A DNA stretch of 64,000 bases. Origin: Lachnospiraceae bacterium. GTDB taxonomy: Bacteria; Bacillota; Clostridia; Lachnospirales; Lachnospiraceae. Positions 10,349 to 18,501 of this stretch are shown here, one piece after another. The number at the start of each line of letters is the position of its first letter. Position 1 is the first letter of the stretch. The notes beneath the pieces are model-generated. The model was given only the letters and a program-made list of their open reading frames with translations. It did no database searches and had not been told where the DNA came from. The position numbers and the translations under genes were made by a program. Where the stretch lies: NCBI GenBank assembly GCA_024682075.1, contig JAIKZQ010000027.1:1-64000 (forward strand), read 5' to 3'.

Positions 10349-11676
10349 TGTATTTTACTCTATTAACCCCTAATTCCACTCCCATTTTCAAGTACATAGT
10401 ATGGATACTTGGAAAGATAATGGAGGGAATATTCTTTGTTCTTAATCAGATAGGTATCCCTAACATAGGTCTGTCCATCATATTATTTACCATAATAGTA
10501 AATATATGCATGATCCCTCTGACCTATAAACAGCAGAAATTCTCAAAGCTTTCAATGAAAATGAATCCTGAGATCAAGGCCATCCAGAAGAAGTATGATG
10601 GCAAGAAGGATCAGGAATCCATGATGAAGATGAATGCCGAGACTCAGGCTGTATATGCGAAGTATGGCACATCACCTACCGGAAGCTGCGCATATCTCCT
10701 GATCCAGATGCCTATCCTCTTTGCTCTGTACAGAGTCATTTATCAGATTCCCGCATATGTTACCAGAATAGGCAATACTTTCAGAGTTCTTGCTGAAAAG
10801 ATAGTTGCTACCGATAACGGTGCATTCATTACCGAGAATCCCGATGGTCTTTCAAGTGTCACATCTGCAATTCAGATGTATTCCAAGAATCTTGCAAAAG
10901 AAGGAAATCTTGAGAACGGCATCATCGATGTGCTCAACAGAGTCTCATCCGCAGATATGACCGCTATCAGCGATCATTACGGACTTTCAAATGCAATGTT
11001 TGAAAACAGCCGTATCCTCAGCACTCTTGATGCAAACGGCAACATCCTTCAAAAGGGACTGATCGATACCTACAACAATTTCCTAGGCCTTAACATCAGG
11101 AATACCCCCTGGTACATAATGAAAGAAAGCCTTGCCAATCATGCGTACCTTATCATGATCATGGCAGTCCTCATTCCCCTTCTTTCAGGTTTTACCCAGT
11201 GGCTTTCGGTCAAGCTTGCTCCCAATCAGGCTCAGGCAGCTACCGGTGATTCACAGGCAGATTCAATGGCTCAGTCAATGAAGACCATGAATACCATGAT
11301 GCCTCTGATGTCCATATGGTTCTGCTTTACATTCCCTGCCGGAATGGGACTTTACTGGATCGCAAATGCAGTGGTACGTATCGTTCTTCAGATCTTCATG
11401 AACAAGAAAATAGACAAGATCGATTTTGACGCACTCATTGAGCAGAATAAGGAAAAGAGTGCAAAGAAGCTTGAGAAAGCTCAGGCAATGCAGGCACAAA
11501 TGCAGAATTACGCAAATGTGAACACCCGTAACATTCAGAGCAAGGCATCTTACGTAAATACCGATGCTTCCGAAGATAATGGAGTGGATACTTCAAAGCC
11601 TGCGGAATATGCACCCGGATCAATGGCCGCCAAGGCTAATCTGGTAGCCGAATTCAATAAGAGAAACAGTAAGTGA
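10348..11676 (+). CDS. yidC: Membrane protein insertase YidC/Oxa1/SpoIIIJ family
   Basis: YidC inserts and folds membrane proteins, alone or with SecYEG. The 442-residue protein has five predicted transmembrane segments: near residues 15-40 and 45-65, near 115-135, then near 265-290 and 325-355. A basic loop, TYKQQKFSKLSMKMNPEIKAIQKKY, follows the second segment. A ~130-residue extracytoplasmic insertion lies between segments three and four. There is no lipobox. In TIIVNICMIPL an Asn sits where many YidC proteins have the groove arginine (B. subtilis SpoIIIJ Arg73). The C-terminal tail is charged and helical. Confidence 0.94.
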   Translation: MYFTLLTPNSTPIFKYIVWILGKIMEGIFFVLNQIGIPNIGLSIILFTIIVNICMIPLTYKQQKFSKLSMKMNPEIKAIQKKYDGKKDQESMMKMNAETQAVYAKYGTSPTGSCAYLLIQMPILFALYRVIYQIPAYVTRIGNTFRVLAEKIVATDNGAFITENPDGLSSVTSAIQMYSKNLAKEGNLENGIIDVLNRVSSADMTAISDHYGLSNAMFENSRILSTLDANGNILQKGLIDTYNNFLGLNIRNTPWYIMKESLANHAYLIMIMAVLIPLLSGFTQWLSVKLAPNQAQAATGDSQADSMAQSMKTMNTMMPLMSIWFCFTFPAGMGLYWIANAVVRIVLQIFMNKKIDKIDFDALIEQNKEKSAKKLEKAQAMQAQMQNYANVNTRNIQSKASYVNTDASEDNGVDTSKPAEYAPGSMAAKANLVAEFNKRNSK

Positions 11677-11686
11677 GGAAGATATA

Positions 11687-12517
11687 ATGGATTATAAAGA
11701 GTATACAGGTAAATCAGTTAATGATCTGATCACTGATGCATGCCAGGATCTCGGAGTTACCAGTGACAGACTCGATTACGTTGTTGTTGATGAAGGTTCT
11801 GCCGGATTTTTAGGACTCGGCGCCAAGAATGCGGTGATCAAGGCAAGGATCAAATCCGAGGAAGAAGCTGTAGAAGTTCCCAAGGCTGAAGAAGCACCTG
11901 CAGAGGATGTTAAGTCAGAGCCCGCTGAGGAAGTAAAGGCTGAAAAGAAGGCATCCGAAGAAGCTCCTGCCAAAAAGGAAGAGAAGATCGTTCCTGTCTC
12001 GGATCCCGCAAAGTATGAAGCTGCTGCCGTCAAGTTCCTTGAAGATGTATTCAAGGCTATGGACATGGAAGCAAACATCAAGACTTCTTTTGAACTTTCC
12101 GAAAATGCTCTCGACATCGAACTTGCCGGAAGCGATATGGGAATCCTTATCGGAAAAAGAGGAGCTACCCTTGATTCTCTTCAGTACCTTGTAAGCCTCG
12201 TTGTGAACAAGGAAAGCGAGCAGTATATCAGAGTCAAGGTAGATACCGAGGATTACAGGGAAAGAAGAAGAGCAACCCTGGAGAATCTTGCCAAGAACGT
12301 TTCTGCAAAGGTTAAGAGAACCGGACGCCCTTACGAACTGGAAGCAATGAACCCTTACGAAAGAAGGATCATTCACTCCGCACTTCAGGACAATGATTAT
12401 GTCTATACTTACAGTGAGGGAGAAGGTGCCTCAAGACATATCGTCGTAGCTCTCAAGGAAGGTGTAAAGCCTACCGGAGATTACGGACGTAACGGACGCA
12501 GAGGCAGGAGATATTGA
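11687..12517 (+). CDS. jag: RNA-binding protein Jag/KhpB (Jag_N, KH, R3H domains)
   Basis: Jag (KhpB/EloR) is an RNA-binding protein that influences cell elongation in Gram-positive bacteria. The 276 residues comprise a Jag_N domain (1-50, with EGSAGFLGLGAKNAVI), an Ala/Glu/Lys-rich linker (52-105), a KH domain with the GKRG loop (MGILIGKRGATLDSLQYL) and an R3H domain (ERRIIHSAL), ending in a Gly/Arg-rich tail. It starts 10 bases after yidC with GAGGAAG as ribosome binding site, and the yidC-jag pairing is conserved across Firmicutes. Confidence 0.95.
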   Translation: MDYKEYTGKSVNDLITDACQDLGVTSDRLDYVVVDEGSAGFLGLGAKNAVIKARIKSEEEAVEVPKAEEAPAEDVKSEPAEEVKAEKKASEEAPAKKEEKIVPVSDPAKYEAAAVKFLEDVFKAMDMEANIKTSFELSENALDIELAGSDMGILIGKRGATLDSLQYLVSLVVNKESEQYIRVKVDTEDYRERRRATLENLAKNVSAKVKRTGRPYELEAMNPYERRIIHSALQDNDYVYTYSEGEGASRHIVVALKEGVKPTGDYGRNGRRGRRY

Positions 12518-12556
12518 TAGTTCGGCTATATAAAGCCGCACACCTATAGTCAGTTG

Positions 12557-12590
12557 ATAGGGCCACGGCTGAAGCTGTGGCCCTATTTTT
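12557..12590 (+). terminator. Strong terminator after jag
   Basis: A 13-bp stem (ATAGGGCCACGGC paired with GCTGTGGCCCTAT, one G-T pair) with a TGAA loop, running into TTTTT. It ends the rpmH-jag transcript. Confidence 0.9.
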
Positions 12591-12620
12591 ACACATACGG
12601 TGATGTAGGATATATTTATC

Positions 12621-14060
12621 ATGAGTGACTTTTCTAATACAACGATTGCAGCAATCTCAACTGCACTGTCCGAATCGGGTATAGGAATTATCAGGATCAG
12701 CGGTCCTGATGCTGTTTTGATATGCTCTGAAATATGCGAAGATAAAGATGGTGGAAAAGTCCTTGACCGTATGGAAGCAGGTCAGTTCAGACATTGTTTT
12801 GTCGCAGACGGCACGGAAATCCTTGATGAATGCATAGTGCTGCTTTACAGGGCCCCTCATTCGTATACAGGTGAAGATACTGTTGAGATTCAGTGTCATG
12901 GCGGTATTTTTCTGCTTAAAAAAGTTCTGGCTCTGGTGATAAAAAGAGGTGCGGAGATGGCTGCACCCGGCGAATTTACCAGAAGAGCTTTCTTAAACGG
13001 AAAAATGGATCTTGCTCAGGCCGAAGCCGTAATGGATGTGATATCATCCAGATCGGAATCCGCTCTCAGAGCTTCAAGAGATCAGATGTCTGGAAGGATA
13101 TCGGAGATCATCAGGGGCTTGAGAGCCCGGATATTATATGAAACGGCATATATAGAATCTGCCATAGATGATCCCGAGCACTATGATCTCGAGGGATATG
13201 ATCTCCATATTTCGGAGATCGTAAAGCAGTTAAAAGAAGACATAAAAAAACTCATCATATCATATGACAGCGGCAGAAATGTAAAAGAAGGAATAAGTAC
13301 CTGCATAGCAGGACGTCCCAATTCAGGCAAGTCCTCACTTCTCAATCTCTTAACGGGAGTAGACAGAGCAATCGTGTCCGATATTCCCGGAACAACAAGA
13401 GATACGATCGAAGAGTATGTGAGGCTGGATGACATGCTCTTAAGGCTTACCGATACTGCAGGCATCAGGTCTACCGATGATCCCATCGAGACCATTGGAA
13501 CGAAAAAAGCCCTGGATGCCGCATCAGGAGCGGATCTTGTTCTTTTTATGATCGATGCTTCCGAGTATCTTGATAATGATGACCTTGAAATTTTTACTTC
13601 TATATATGATAAGAAAGTCATCGTTATACTCAATAAGGCTGATAAGGACATTAAGATATCTCCTGCAGATATCTATGAGCATTTCAGGTATTGCAGTGAT
13701 GTGAAGATGGCCGGAATGTCACAGGAAGATTTTCTTTCAAAATATCCCTGCATAGTGATGTCCGTATCTGAAGGTCAGGGATTGGATGAACTTAAGAGTG
13801 TGATCAGTGAGTTATTCATCGGTGGAAAAGTTCAGTCTTCATCGGATGTGGTGATAACCGGGCTCAGACACAAAGAACTGCTTTCCTCTGCGTATGAATC
13901 CCTTTCAAATGTGCTTGAATGCATTGAAAGCGGCATGGAGACTGACATTTATACGGTTGACCTGATGGATGCCTACAGAAGTCTCGGACAGATAATCGGT
14001 GAAGAAGTTGGAGATGATCTTGCTGATGAGATCTTCTCGAAGTTTTGTATGGGTAAATAA
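12621..14060 (+). CDS. mnmE: tRNA uridine-5-carboxymethylaminomethyl modification GTPase MnmE
   Basis: MnmE with MnmG modifies the wobble uridine (cmnm5U34) of several tRNAs. The 479-residue protein has the N-terminal tetrahydrofolate-binding domain (GIGIIRISGPDA), a helical domain, and an inserted G domain with G1 GRPNSGKSS (about 230-238), the switch region DIPGTTRDT, G3 DTAG and G4 NKAD. The catalytic C-terminal CMGK is the final four residues. It ends directly against mnmG (stop TAA, next base begins the mnmG ATG), so the two subunits are co-translated. Confidence 0.97.
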   Translation: MSDFSNTTIAAISTALSESGIGIIRISGPDAVLICSEICEDKDGGKVLDRMEAGQFRHCFVADGTEILDECIVLLYRAPHSYTGEDTVEIQCHGGIFLLKKVLALVIKRGAEMAAPGEFTRRAFLNGKMDLAQAEAVMDVISSRSESALRASRDQMSGRISEIIRGLRARILYETAYIESAIDDPEHYDLEGYDLHISEIVKQLKEDIKKLIISYDSGRNVKEGISTCIAGRPNSGKSSLLNLLTGVDRAIVSDIPGTTRDTIEEYVRLDDMLLRLTDTAGIRSTDDPIETIGTKKALDAASGADLVLFMIDASEYLDNDDLEIFTSIYDKKVIVILNKADKDIKISPADIYEHFRYCSDVKMAGMSQEDFLSKYPCIVMSVSEGQGLDELKSVISELFIGGKVQSSSDVVITGLRHKELLSSAYESLSNVLECIESGMETDIYTVDLMDAYRSLGQIIGEEVGDDLADEIFSKFCMGK

Positions 14061-15992
14061 ATGGATCTTAAATGCAAAGGTGCTGAATTCAATATTGATG
14101 TTGCCATAGTCGGTGCGGGTCATGCGGGATGTGAAGCAGCTCTTGCCTGCAGCAGGCTGGGACTTGAAACTGTTGTCTTCACCGTAAGCGTGGACAGCAT
14201 TGCTCTTATGCCATGCAATCCCAACATAGGCGGTTCTTCCAAGGGACATCTCGTAAGAGAACTTGATGCGCTTGGCGGTGAGATGGGCAAGAACATTGAC
14301 AAGACCTTTATCCAGAGCAAGATGCTCAATACATCAAAAGGTCCCGCCGTTCATTCTCTCAGGGCACAGGCCGATAAGAGAGATTATTCGGGATCGATGA
14401 GAAAAGTTCTTGAGGCACAGGATCACTTGACAATCAAGCAGGCAGAGGTATGTGAGCTTTTATGGGAAGAGATGCCTGAGGATGGCAGGACAGGTTCTTA
14501 CGAAAAATTCGTGACCGGTGTCAAAACCCAGACAGGCACGGTATATCATGCGAAGGCAGTTGTCTTATGTACCGGAGTATATCTTAATTCCAGATGCCTT
14601 ACAGGAGAATCCATCACTTATACCGGACCTAACGGACTTCAGGCCGCAACGCATCTTTCTGATTCTCTTCGAAATGCCGGAGTTGAGCTCAGAAGGTTCA
14701 AGACCGGTACTCCTGCGAGAATGGATGGCAAGACCATCGATTTTTCCAAGATGGAAGAGCAGAAAGGCGATGAAGTAATAGTTCCTTTTTCTTTTTCCAC
14801 GGATGCTGCTACGATTCAAAAAGAACAGGTGTCATGCTGGCTTACCCATACCAATAAAAATACTCATGATATTATCAGGGCCAATCTTGACAGATCCCCT
14901 ATTTATGCGGGAATCATCGAAGGCACCGGTCCGAGGTATTGCCCCTCGATCGAAGACAAGGTAGTGAAGTTTTCCGAGAAAGAATCACACCAGGTATTTA
15001 TAGAACCCGAAGGATTATATACGGATGAAATGTATGTTGACGGAATGAGCTCTTCACTTCCCGAGGATGTTCAGCTCGCAATGTACCGCACTGTACCCGG
15101 ACTTGAGAACTGCAAGATAGTCAGAAATGCTTATGCTATAGAATATGACTGCATCAATGCAAAGTGCCTGTATCCTCATCTTGAATTCAAGAAGATAAAG
15201 GGACTTTTTGCAGGCGGACAGTTCAACGGAAGCAGTGGATATGAAGAAGCCGCAGCACAGGGATTTGTTGCGGGCGTTAATGCCGCAATGGAGATCCTTG
15301 GAAAAGAATTCCTTGTTCTTAAGAGAAGCGAAAGCTATATCGGTGTCCTCATCGATGATCTGGTGACTAAGGATAACAGGGAACCCTACAGAATGATGAC
15401 CTCAAGAGCTGAGTACAGATTACTGCTTAGACAGGATAATGCCGATCTCAGATTGCGTAAGTACGGACACAGGGTCGGACTGGTCTCGGATGAAGTATAT
15501 GAAGGAGTCCTGGAAAAAAGAAGACTCATAGATGAAGAGATCGAAAGACTTAAAGGCATCATGCTGGGTGCATCGGGAGATGTGTGTTCATATCTTGAAT
15601 CACTCGGTTCATCACCTCTCGGTACCGCAACATCCCTTGCACAGCTCCTGTGCAGGCCTGAGCTTGATTATGATAAGCTTGCTCCGCTCGATCCGGACAG
15701 ACCGTCCCTTTCAAAAGATGTAACCGAACAGGTACAGATAGAGATACGTTATGAAGGTTATATCAAAAGACAGGAAAAGCAGGTCAGGGAACAGGAGAGG
15801 CTTGAGGTAAAGCTTATTCCCGATACGATAGATTATGATGATGTACCTTCACTTCGAATAGAAGCAAGACAGCATCTCAAAGAATTCAGACCTGTTTCCG
15901 TGGGACAGGCATCCAGAATATCGGGTGTTTCTCCTGCTGATATATCGGTTCTTCTGGTTTATCTCGAGAAGATGAACAGACAGCAGGATTAA
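14061..15992 (+). CDS. mnmG: tRNA uridine-5-carboxymethylaminomethyl modification enzyme MnmG
   Basis: MnmG (GidA) is the FAD-dependent partner of MnmE in cmnm5U34 synthesis. The 643 residues start with a Rossmann FAD motif ([17 protein letters not shown]), and carry CNPNIGG and the conserved [11 protein letters not shown] segment with its catalytic-site cysteine. The C-terminal helical domain contains the conserved LREDNADLRL-like motif ([15 protein letters not shown]), and the protein ends [19 protein letters not shown]. Length is usual for the family. Confidence 0.97.
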   Translation: MDLKCKGAEFNIDVAIVGAGHAGCEAALACSRLGLETVVFTVSVDSIALMPCNPNIGGSSKGHLVRELDALGGEMGKNIDKTFIQSKMLNTSKGPAVHSLRAQADKRDYSGSMRKVLEAQDHLTIKQAEVCELLWEEMPEDGRTGSYEKFVTGVKTQTGTVYHAKAVVLCTGVYLNSRCLTGESITYTGPNGLQAATHLSDSLRNAGVELRRFKTGTPARMDGKTIDFSKMEEQKGDEVIVPFSFSTDAATIQKEQVSCWLTHTNKNTHDIIRANLDRSPIYAGIIEGTGPRYCPSIEDKVVKFSEKESHQVFIEPEGLYTDEMYVDGMSSSLPEDVQLAMYRTVPGLENCKIVRNAYAIEYDCINAKCLYPHLEFKKIKGLFAGGQFNGSSGYEEAAAQGFVAGVNAAMEILGKEFLVLKRSESYIGVLIDDLVTKDNREPYRMMTSRAEYRLLLRQDNADLRLRKYGHRVGLVSDEVYEGVLEKRRLIDEEIERLKGIMLGASGDVCSYLESLGSSPLGTATSLAQLLCRPELDYDKLAPLDPDRPSLSKDVTEQVQIEIRYEGYIKRQEKQVREQERLEVKLIPDTIDYDDVPSLRIEARQHLKEFRPVSVGQASRISGVSPADISVLLVYLEKMNRQQD

Positions 15993-16068
15993 GCGTATTC
16001 AACGGAAAGTAATGTATTGTAAAAGCATTCAATCAGATTTAACTGACGAGATTGCAACTGAAAATAAA

Positions 16069-16084
16069 ATGACACGTGTGTCAT
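16069..16084. promoter_or_regulatory. Palindrome ATGACAC-GT-GTGTCAT ahead of rsmG
   Basis: A perfect 16-base inverted repeat (7-base arms, 2-base spacer) seven bases before the chosen rsmG start. The same arms recur at 20276-20291 ahead of the DUF4446 gene. Two identical intergenic palindromes within 4.2 kb suggest an operator for one regulator, which I cannot name. Confidence 0.5.
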
Positions 16085-16090
16085 AATTCT

Positions 16091-16807
16091 ATGAATGATT
16101 ATACTAGGTTAATTACATATCTGGCACAGTATGAGGTATCGGTATCTGATGAACAGATCCGGAAGCTTGATACATATTATGAGATGATGATCGAGACCAA
16201 CAAGTCTCTTAATCTCACTGCGATTACAGAATTCGAAGAAGTTCTTGTGAAGCATTATATTGATTCTGTATCGATCATCAGGGATATGGACATGACTAAG
16301 GATATGTCAGTCATTGATGTAGGAACCGGAGCCGGTTTTCCCGGAATGGTACTGAAGATCATATTCCCTTCTCTCAAGATCACTCTTTTTGATTCATTGC
16401 AGAAGAGACTAGGCTTTCTGGATGAAGTCATACGTGCATTATCACTGACAGATATTACCACCTGTCACGGAAGGGCTGAAGAAGCTGGAAGGCTTCCCGA
16501 AATGAGGGAACAATATGATCTGTGTGTATCCCGTGCCGTTGCCAATCTTCCCGTATTAAGTGAACTGTGCCTTCCGTTTGTAAAAGTCGGTGGAAAGTTC
16601 GTATCATATAAATCCGATAAAGGTTCCGAAGAAGTTGCTGCATCTCCACATGCTCTTGAAGTACTTGGCGGATCCGTTCTCAAGGAAGATATCTTTACTC
16701 TTGAGGATAATGATATGGTGCGAAACCTCGTAATTATTGATAAGATAAAAGAGTGCCCGAAGTCCTATCCCAGAAAACCCGGCACCCCTTCCAAAAAACC
16801 ATTGTGA
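16091..16807 (+). CDS. rsmG: 16S rRNA (guanine(527)-N7)-methyltransferase RsmG
   Basis: RsmG methylates G527 of 16S rRNA using S-adenosylmethionine. The 238-residue protein carries the family core: NLTAITEFEEVLVKHYIDSV, SAM-binding motif I VIDVGTGAGFPGMVLKI, and SRAVANLPVLSELCLPFVKVGG. The ATG at 16091 matches the family N-terminus; an in-frame GTG at 16076 would start inside the upstream palindrome. No good ribosome binding site is visible for either. It closes the mnmE-mnmG-rsmG group. Confidence 0.95.
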   Translation: MNDYTRLITYLAQYEVSVSDEQIRKLDTYYEMMIETNKSLNLTAITEFEEVLVKHYIDSVSIIRDMDMTKDMSVIDVGTGAGFPGMVLKIIFPSLKITLFDSLQKRLGFLDEVIRALSLTDITTCHGRAEEAGRLPEMREQYDLCVSRAVANLPVLSELCLPFVKVGGKFVSYKSDKGSEEVAASPHALEVLGGSVLKEDIFTLEDNDMVRNLVIIDKIKECPKSYPRKPGTPSKKPL

Positions 16808-16876
16808 TTGAACTGATACCTGATACCATATATTGTCATTTGTCCTGATGTAAAAACAGTCGATACTAAATATGAA

Positions 16877-16892
16877 TGTTTCACGTGAAACA
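16877..16892. promoter_or_regulatory. parS site (ParB binding), perfect
   Basis: TGTTTCACGTGAAACA, an exact match to the bacterial parS consensus TGTTNCACGTGAAACA. It lies 2.4 kb upstream of parB and about 7.6 kb from oriC, a usual position for chromosome segregation sites. Confidence 0.92.
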
Positions 16893-16914
16893 TTTTCAAG
16901 ATTTTGGGGTATAG

Positions 16915-16930
16915 TGTTTCACGTGAAACA
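16915..16930. promoter_or_regulatory. parS site (ParB binding), perfect, second copy
   Basis: A second exact TGTTTCACGTGAAACA, 38 bases centre to centre from the first. Tandem perfect parS sites should make this a strong ParB loading point. Confidence 0.92.
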
Positions 16931-17019
16931 ATCCATGGTAGTTTTTAAAAAATGTTTCACAGGATGGATTTTTTGGACCACTATATGTTGTAAAGATACA
17001 GATACTTTTTAAGAACGGT

Positions 17020-17218
17020 ATATATTTTCCTGCTCGGAGTCGTCGATTCATGTATTTCTAATGAATACATTATTGAATCAAGCATTTATCCTGGACCGGA
17101 AATAAGGAGACATCCTGTCTCCGTATTTCCTCGATTCGCCATCCGGGCGGATCGTCCCTGAGTGTATATGTATTCATAAGAAATACTTTGAATCGACTTT
17201 ACTCGCAGGAAAATATAT
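17020..17218. repeat. 199-nt foldback (long imperfect inverted repeat) with two inner hairpins
   Basis: Outer arms ATATATTTTCCTGC (17020-17033) and GCAGGAAAATATAT (17205-17218) pair perfectly over 14 bp. Inside them, 17043-17070 pairs with 17168-17196 over about 25 of 28 positions (TCGATTCATGTATTTC against its complement). Within the apex are two further hairpins: 17098-17112 with 17116-17130 (15 bp, one mismatch, 3-base loop) and 17132-17140 with 17146-17154 (9 bp, one G-T pair). The overall shape is a long stem with a branched head. It could be a structured RNA, a foldback (MITE-like) element, or a DNA cruciform. Confidence 0.7.
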
Positions 17219-17267
17219 GCTCGTCCTTGAAAGCATAAGATTTAATATTTTGATTGGTATTTAATTA

Positions 17268-17299
17268 GGACGGTGGGACATATATATGTCCATCCGTCC
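17268..17299. repeat. 32-nt palindrome ahead of the zinc-ribbon gene
   Basis: GGACGG and CCGTCC flank GGGACATATA/TATATGTCC; 14 of 16 positions pair about the centre 17283/17284. It ends 50 bases before the gene at 17350 and may be an operator or leader hairpin. Confidence 0.6.
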
Positions 17300-17323
17300 G
17301 ATACTAAATGTTTCCAATAACGT

Positions 17324-17337
17324 ATTTCACGTGAAAT
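17324..17337. promoter_or_regulatory. Degenerate parS-like site
   Basis: ATTTCACGTGAAAT keeps the TTTCACGTGAAA core of parS but not the outer TG/CA bases. It lies 12 bases before the start of the gene at 17350 and overlaps its leader. It may be a weaker ParB site. Confidence 0.45.
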
Positions 17338-17349
17338 GAAAGGAGGAAT

Positions 17350-18030
17350 ATGAGCGAGATAAAGATTTCATTCTGCCATGAATGCGGATCAAAACTTTCC
17401 GAAGGGGCACGTTTCTGTTCCGAATGCGGAGCACCTTTATATGGCAGCAAACCGATCAACTCGGATAGTAAGAAATCCGAAGCTGCTTCTCAGCAGGGAA
17501 TCACCATTCTTAACGGATATCCTCATCACGCATATATTCCACCCGCTACCGGAGGAATGATGTGCCCGGATCCTGTTCCCACAGAGAAAACCGGAGACAA
17601 TGCTACGACTCCAAAATCAATCGGAGATCTGAAACTTCTGGTGGATTGCTGTACGAAGGCTCTCTCAACCGCTGCCGGAGACGGACATAATGAGACGGTC
17701 CTGTATCTGAATGAGAAAACGGGAGAGTACCAGATCCATACATTCAGTCAGGAAGTCGGAGTGCTGAATGAAACCCATCATGCTTTTTCTACAGATGAAA
17801 AGACATATTTTGCCGTGATCGGAAAGATTGAAGAAACAGGGATCGAGGAATATGAAAATAAAACCGGTGCCCCGTTGGCCGGAGGAGAGTATGTCTGCAA
17901 ATATTCGAAGGGAAATAGATTTATAAGGATCACCACGTCCTGCCTTCCCGACGAAAAGCATAAGGATCTTCACGAGATACATGCATTTTTGAACAGCTAT
18001 ATAGATAAAACCAAAGAGATTCCCGTGTAA
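17350..18030 (+). CDS. Zinc-ribbon protein, function unknown
   Basis: A 226-residue protein with an N-terminal zinc ribbon: Cys9-x2-Cys12 and Cys23-x2-Cys26 (FCHECGSKLSEGARFCSECG). A proline-rich, probably disordered stretch follows (about 35-90), then a ~130-residue alpha/beta domain with no motif I recognise. No signal peptide or membrane segment, so probably cytoplasmic. It has an excellent ribosome binding site (AAAGGAGGAAT). It is followed after 13 bases by another uncharacterised gene, and the pair sits between parS and parA, a position that suggests but does not prove a link to chromosome biology. Confidence 0.8.
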   Translation: MSEIKISFCHECGSKLSEGARFCSECGAPLYGSKPINSDSKKSEAASQQGITILNGYPHHAYIPPATGGMMCPDPVPTEKTGDNATTPKSIGDLKLLVDCCTKALSTAAGDGHNETVLYLNEKTGEYQIHTFSQEVGVLNETHHAFSTDEKTYFAVIGKIEETGIEEYENKTGAPLAGGEYVCKYSKGNRFIRITTSCLPDEKHKDLHEIHAFLNSYIDKTKEIPV

Positions 18031-18043
18031 AAGGAGCGCATAG

Positions 18044-18421
18044 GTGCTTGGAAAACTGGTAAAAGACTATCAGAAAAACAAAAGATTTCTTGATTATATA
18101 AATGAATACGGGGGCGATTCATCGGAAGAAGAGCTGTATGAAGACGGATCTCCCAAAAAAGAGATCAGGGTTTTCACATCCGATGGAGCGATGATCCTTC
18201 CATACAGACTTAACAATCCATATTACATTAATAATTGGAAAGTAACATTTGCAATTTTCATCGACGGAAACGGTGACCGCTATCTGTTGCTTGACAGGAA
18301 TGATAAGGAAGACTTTGAAGTGATCGATCTTTCCATGGACAGAGTTGAGCTCGGAGAGATCACCTGCAAAGGGAAATCGTCGAATCTCACTATTGAGGTC
18401 GTCAGGGTAAGCTCTGTCTGA
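18044..18421 (+). CDS. Hypothetical protein, 125 aa
   Basis: I do not recognise this protein. It starts with GTG after AAAGGAGCGC, begins with a basic helix (MLGKLVKDYQKNKRFLDYINEY), then an acidic stretch (DSSEEELYEDG), then mostly predicted beta strands (EIRVFTSDGAMILPYRL, KVTFAIFIDGNGDRYLLLDR). No membrane segment or cysteine motif. It forms a pair with the zinc-ribbon gene 13 bases upstream and ends 80 bases before parA. Confidence 0.7.
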   Translation: MLGKLVKDYQKNKRFLDYINEYGGDSSEEELYEDGSPKKEIRVFTSDGAMILPYRLNNPYYINNWKVTFAIFIDGNGDRYLLLDRNDKEDFEVIDLSMDRVELGEITCKGKSSNLTIEVVRVSSV

Positions 18422-18441
18422 TCCTGATATGGAAAAAGAGA

Positions 18442-18457
18442 TATTTCACGTGGAACA
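18442..18457. promoter_or_regulatory. parS-like site in the parA leader
   Basis: TATTTCACGTGGAACA; its complement TGTTCCACGTGAAATA differs from the TGTTNCACGTGAAACA consensus at one position. It lies 45 bases before parA and could both nucleate ParB and let ParB repress parAB. Confidence 0.7.
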
Positions 18458-18501
18458 AATCGTGATATAATAACAAAGTCTGTTTTAGTAAAGGGGTATT
18501 T

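Larger units (their letters stand above)
16808..17349. other. Gene-free 540-bp region with parS sites and inverted repeats
   Basis: No credible gene lies between rsmG and the zinc-ribbon gene. The stretch holds two perfect parS sites (16877-16892, 16915-16930), a half-site TGTTTCAC (16953-16960), a 199-nt foldback (17020-17218), a 32-nt palindrome (17268-17299) and a degenerate parS-like site (17324-17337). It is therefore unusually dense in symmetric elements. Confidence 0.8.
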
